From an uncultured Carnobacterium sp. (GTDB taxonomy: Bacteria; Bacillota; Bacilli; Lactobacillales; Aerococcaceae): DNA of 7,575 nucleotides. The translations under genes were made by a program, and so were the position numbers. The stretch spans positions 1 to 7,575 of the forward strand of contig CALCML010000029.1 in the NCBI GenBank assembly GCA_937967765.1, written 5' to 3'. The notes below the pieces were generated by a model that worked only from the letters and a program-made list of their open reading frames with translations, was not told the DNA's origin and ran no database searches. Below, in pieces: positions 6,441-7,575 of this stretch. Each line of letters begins with the position of its first letter. Position 1 is the stretch's first letter.

Positions 6441-6875
6441 ATGAAGGTTAGTGAATCGTTTGAGACGGTTTTAAAGAATCGTGATTTGAAACTGGATAAG
6501 AAAGATTTAGGCGATGGTGGAATCGCATTTCTTGGTCTGTATTCAGAAGGAGAAGCCGAGTTTCCGTTTAGCGTCGTTTTCGATGATAGCGAGGAACGTA
6601 CCGATTACCAAATTACCTATGAAGGAATCGGAAATGGAAAAGACTTGGGCTTAGATTTATTTGATGTGCTCTATTCCATTAATCGCTTGAACCAAGAGTT
6701 AGTGGCATACTACACGCTACTTGTGGACACAGACGGCGAGCTTTTTATTCGCTATGTGGGCCGTGTGACTCCATTTGAAACTTTCACCTTGTATGAATTA
6801 CTCGTGATTGGTTCAAAAATTGCCTCAGAAGTACGTAGAACATTATTAGAGTTAAAGGATGAGAACGATAGTTAA
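6441..6875 (+). CDS. Small acidic protein, possible YbjN / type III secretion chaperone-like fold
   Basis: The product is a soluble acidic protein of 144 aa without signal peptide or membrane segment. I do not recognise a named gene. Read by eye, its secondary structure runs helix (about 2-15), strands (about 24-46 and 53-59), helix (66-84), two strands (85-104) and a long C-terminal helix (109-137). The helix LFDVLYSINRLNQELV, followed by a strand pair around DTDGELFIRY, resembles the alpha-beta-beta-beta-alpha-beta-beta-alpha fold of YbjN proteins and type III secretion chaperones. These are thought to be small interaction or chaperone modules. This assignment is inference from fold pattern only; it does not imply a secretion system, and none is visible. 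The start at 6441 is set by AAAGGAG 8 nt upstream. The gene has its own promoter, and its last 17 nt overlap the start of the NusG domain II gene, so the two are translationally coupled and probably work together. Confidence 0.6.
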   Translation: MKVSESFETVLKNRDLKLDKKDLGDGGIAFLGLYSEGEAEFPFSVVFDDSEERTDYQITYEGIGNGKDLGLDLFDVLYSINRLNQELVAYYTLLVDTDGELFIRYVGRVTPFETFTLYELLVIGSKIASEVRRTLLELKDENDS

Positions 6876-7290
6876 GAAGTATTCCCATTTGATAAAGCCA
6901 TTCGACATTATTATTGTGCTCGTGTTATTGGCACTATCATTTTTACCAAATGCAATCTTTGCTTATCAACAAGCAACGAGAAAAGAAGAAGCAAAAATTT
7001 ACGCGATTCTCACAATTGACGGAGAAGAAATCGAGCGCTTTGAACTCAGTGAAAATACACCACATGATGAGTTCATCTACTTCCCGCATGACGATCAATA
7101 TAATATTATTGAAATCGATGGAACGCGTATCCGTGACAAGGAGGATAATAGTCCAGACCAAATCGCGGTGCAAACAGGTTGGATTTCCCAGCCGGGTCAG
7201 ACAAGTATTTGCTTGCCACATGGGCTGATGATTGAGATTGTCTCAACCGAGCCCGCAACTAGTGATAATGACACCATTATCCCGTTATAA
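6859..7290 (+). CDS. NusG domain II-containing membrane-anchored protein
   Basis: The product has 143 aa. A basic N-terminus is followed by one hydrophobic segment (about 16-36, DIIIVLVLLALSFLPNAIFA), which should anchor the protein with its C-terminal domain outside. The domain matches the NusG domain II family (NusG_II, DUF1312). The conserved part is YNIIEIDGTRIR (81-92), then SPDQIAVQTGWISQPGQ (98-114) and CLPHGLMIEI (118-127). In many relatives the motif reads as cysteine-proline-aspartate with a second cysteine just after. Here Ser98 and Ala103 stand at those places and only Cys118 remains. Relatives often sit beside Gx-type transporter, ApbE or flavin-related genes, and their function is not settled. 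The resemblance to the transcription factor NusG is in the domain only. The ATG lies inside the preceding gene with a poor ribosome site (AAAGG touches the start codon), which suggests coupled translation. A terminator follows closely. Confidence 0.8.
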   Translation: MRTIVKKYSHLIKPFDIIIVLVLLALSFLPNAIFAYQQATRKEEAKIYAILTIDGEEIERFELSENTPHDEFIYFPHDDQYNIIEIDGTRIRDKEDNSPDQIAVQTGWISQPGQTSICLPHGLMIEIVSTEPATSDNDTIIPL

Positions 7291-7298
7291 AACAATGT

Positions 7299-7329
7299 AA
7301 AGTTCGCTATGTGAGTAGCGGACTTTTTT
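7299..7329 (+). terminator. Rho-independent terminator after the NusG domain II gene
   Basis: An 11-bp stem (7299-7309 with 7316-7326, one G-U pair) with a 6-nt loop ends in a TTTTTT run (7324-7329), starting 8 nt after the stop codon. Confidence 0.9.
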
Positions 7330-7575
7330 CGTTTCCGCGACTGTTCCTTTTCCGAGGAGGAGAGCATTTTGCCCGTTGCCTTGTGGTGCGCCAAATGGAC
7401 TAAAATCACACAGCGCATTTTTTATAAACCAAGCTATTTGGGAATTTTTTATATAAGGAGATCCTACTAGTAAGAATTTCTCTTTGAAGTAGACGATGAG
7501 GAGAATAGAGCGGATTTTATAATAGCAGTAATGGGGGGATAGCATTCAAAGTGAATTACGTACTCTTGAAAATTG
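7330..7575. other. Non-coding right end, probably the leader of a gene starting at or beyond the edge
   Basis: No convincing complete gene is seen on either strand. A GC-rich arm TGCGC (7387-7391) can pair with GCGCA (7413-7417), which is followed by a T-run (7418-7423). This is attenuator-like but has a loop of 21 nt. A -10-like TATAAT (7518-7523) has no good -35 at the normal distance. A run of six G (7533-7538) precedes a possible GTG start at 7551 by 12 nt, which would encode MNYVLLKI before the window ends. No T-box specifier or antiterminator sequence and no known riboswitch could be recognised. Confidence 0.4.

Noticed and set aside
7285..7545. 86-residue open frame on the minus strand
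   Set aside because: It runs through the terminator of the NusG domain II gene, has no ribosome site recognised, and matches no family I know; most likely chance.
7330..7550. T-box riboswitch in the right-hand leader
   Set aside because: The conserved T-box sequence and antiterminator stem are absent.
7544..7575. Start of a protein at ATT 7544 (IQSELRTLEN)
   Set aside because: The reading looks protein-like, but ATT starts are very rare outside infC and this is not IF3; the sequence ends too soon to decide.

Overview
This window is most likely from a low-GC Gram-positive bacterium of the order Lactobacillales. The signs are AT-rich DNA, strong AAAGGAGG-type ribosome binding sites, a lipoprotein signal peptide, UUG and AUG starts, and an Opp system closest in style to those of lactococci, streptococci and Carnobacteriaceae. 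The OppA layout resembles Lactococcus OppA (conserved VNKRV motif, a tail ending in AAK). The genus cannot be fixed from the sequence.

Positions 1-6259 hold an oligopeptide ABC importer locus, all on the + strand. It starts with the last 39 codons of one oppA, cut by the window edge, which end in a perfect-stem terminator. A second, complete oppA (319-2097) follows, with its own sigma-A-type promoter and its own terminator. A 312-bp gap carries a second promoter and candidate operators, and then comes oppD-oppF-oppB-oppC (2410-6259). These four genes overlap by 1 nt or are spaced by 2 to 18 nt, so they are almost certainly one transcript, which ends at a GAAA-loop terminator. OppA captures peptides outside the membrane, OppB and OppC form the channel, and OppD and OppF hydrolyse ATP. 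The terminators allow the binding proteins and the translocator to be expressed at different levels.

The most informative regulatory detail is a perfect 6-bp inverted repeat at 2301-2315. It matches 12 of 15 positions of the published CodY box and touches the -35 of the oppDFBC promoter. This fits CodY control of peptide uptake, which is well known in Lactococcus. The two opp promoters share the same -35 hexamer and 17-bp spacer (TTGCAA-N17-TATRAT).

Positions 6380-7329 hold a separate two-gene unit. Its first gene encodes a small acidic protein with a predicted fold like YbjN or the type III secretion chaperones (6441-6875). Its second gene overlaps the first by 17 nt and encodes a membrane-anchored NusG domain II (DUF1312-type) protein (6859-7290). 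A terminator follows. The last 245 bases contain no convincing complete gene. They look like the leader of a gene that begins at or beyond the right edge.

I see no phage, insertion sequence, CRISPR, tRNA or rRNA sequence. The window is mostly an ordinary nutrient-uptake locus, and I found no convincing undescribed system. The points worth a second look are the operator candidates, the altered cysteine pattern of OppD, and the small overlapping gene pair.
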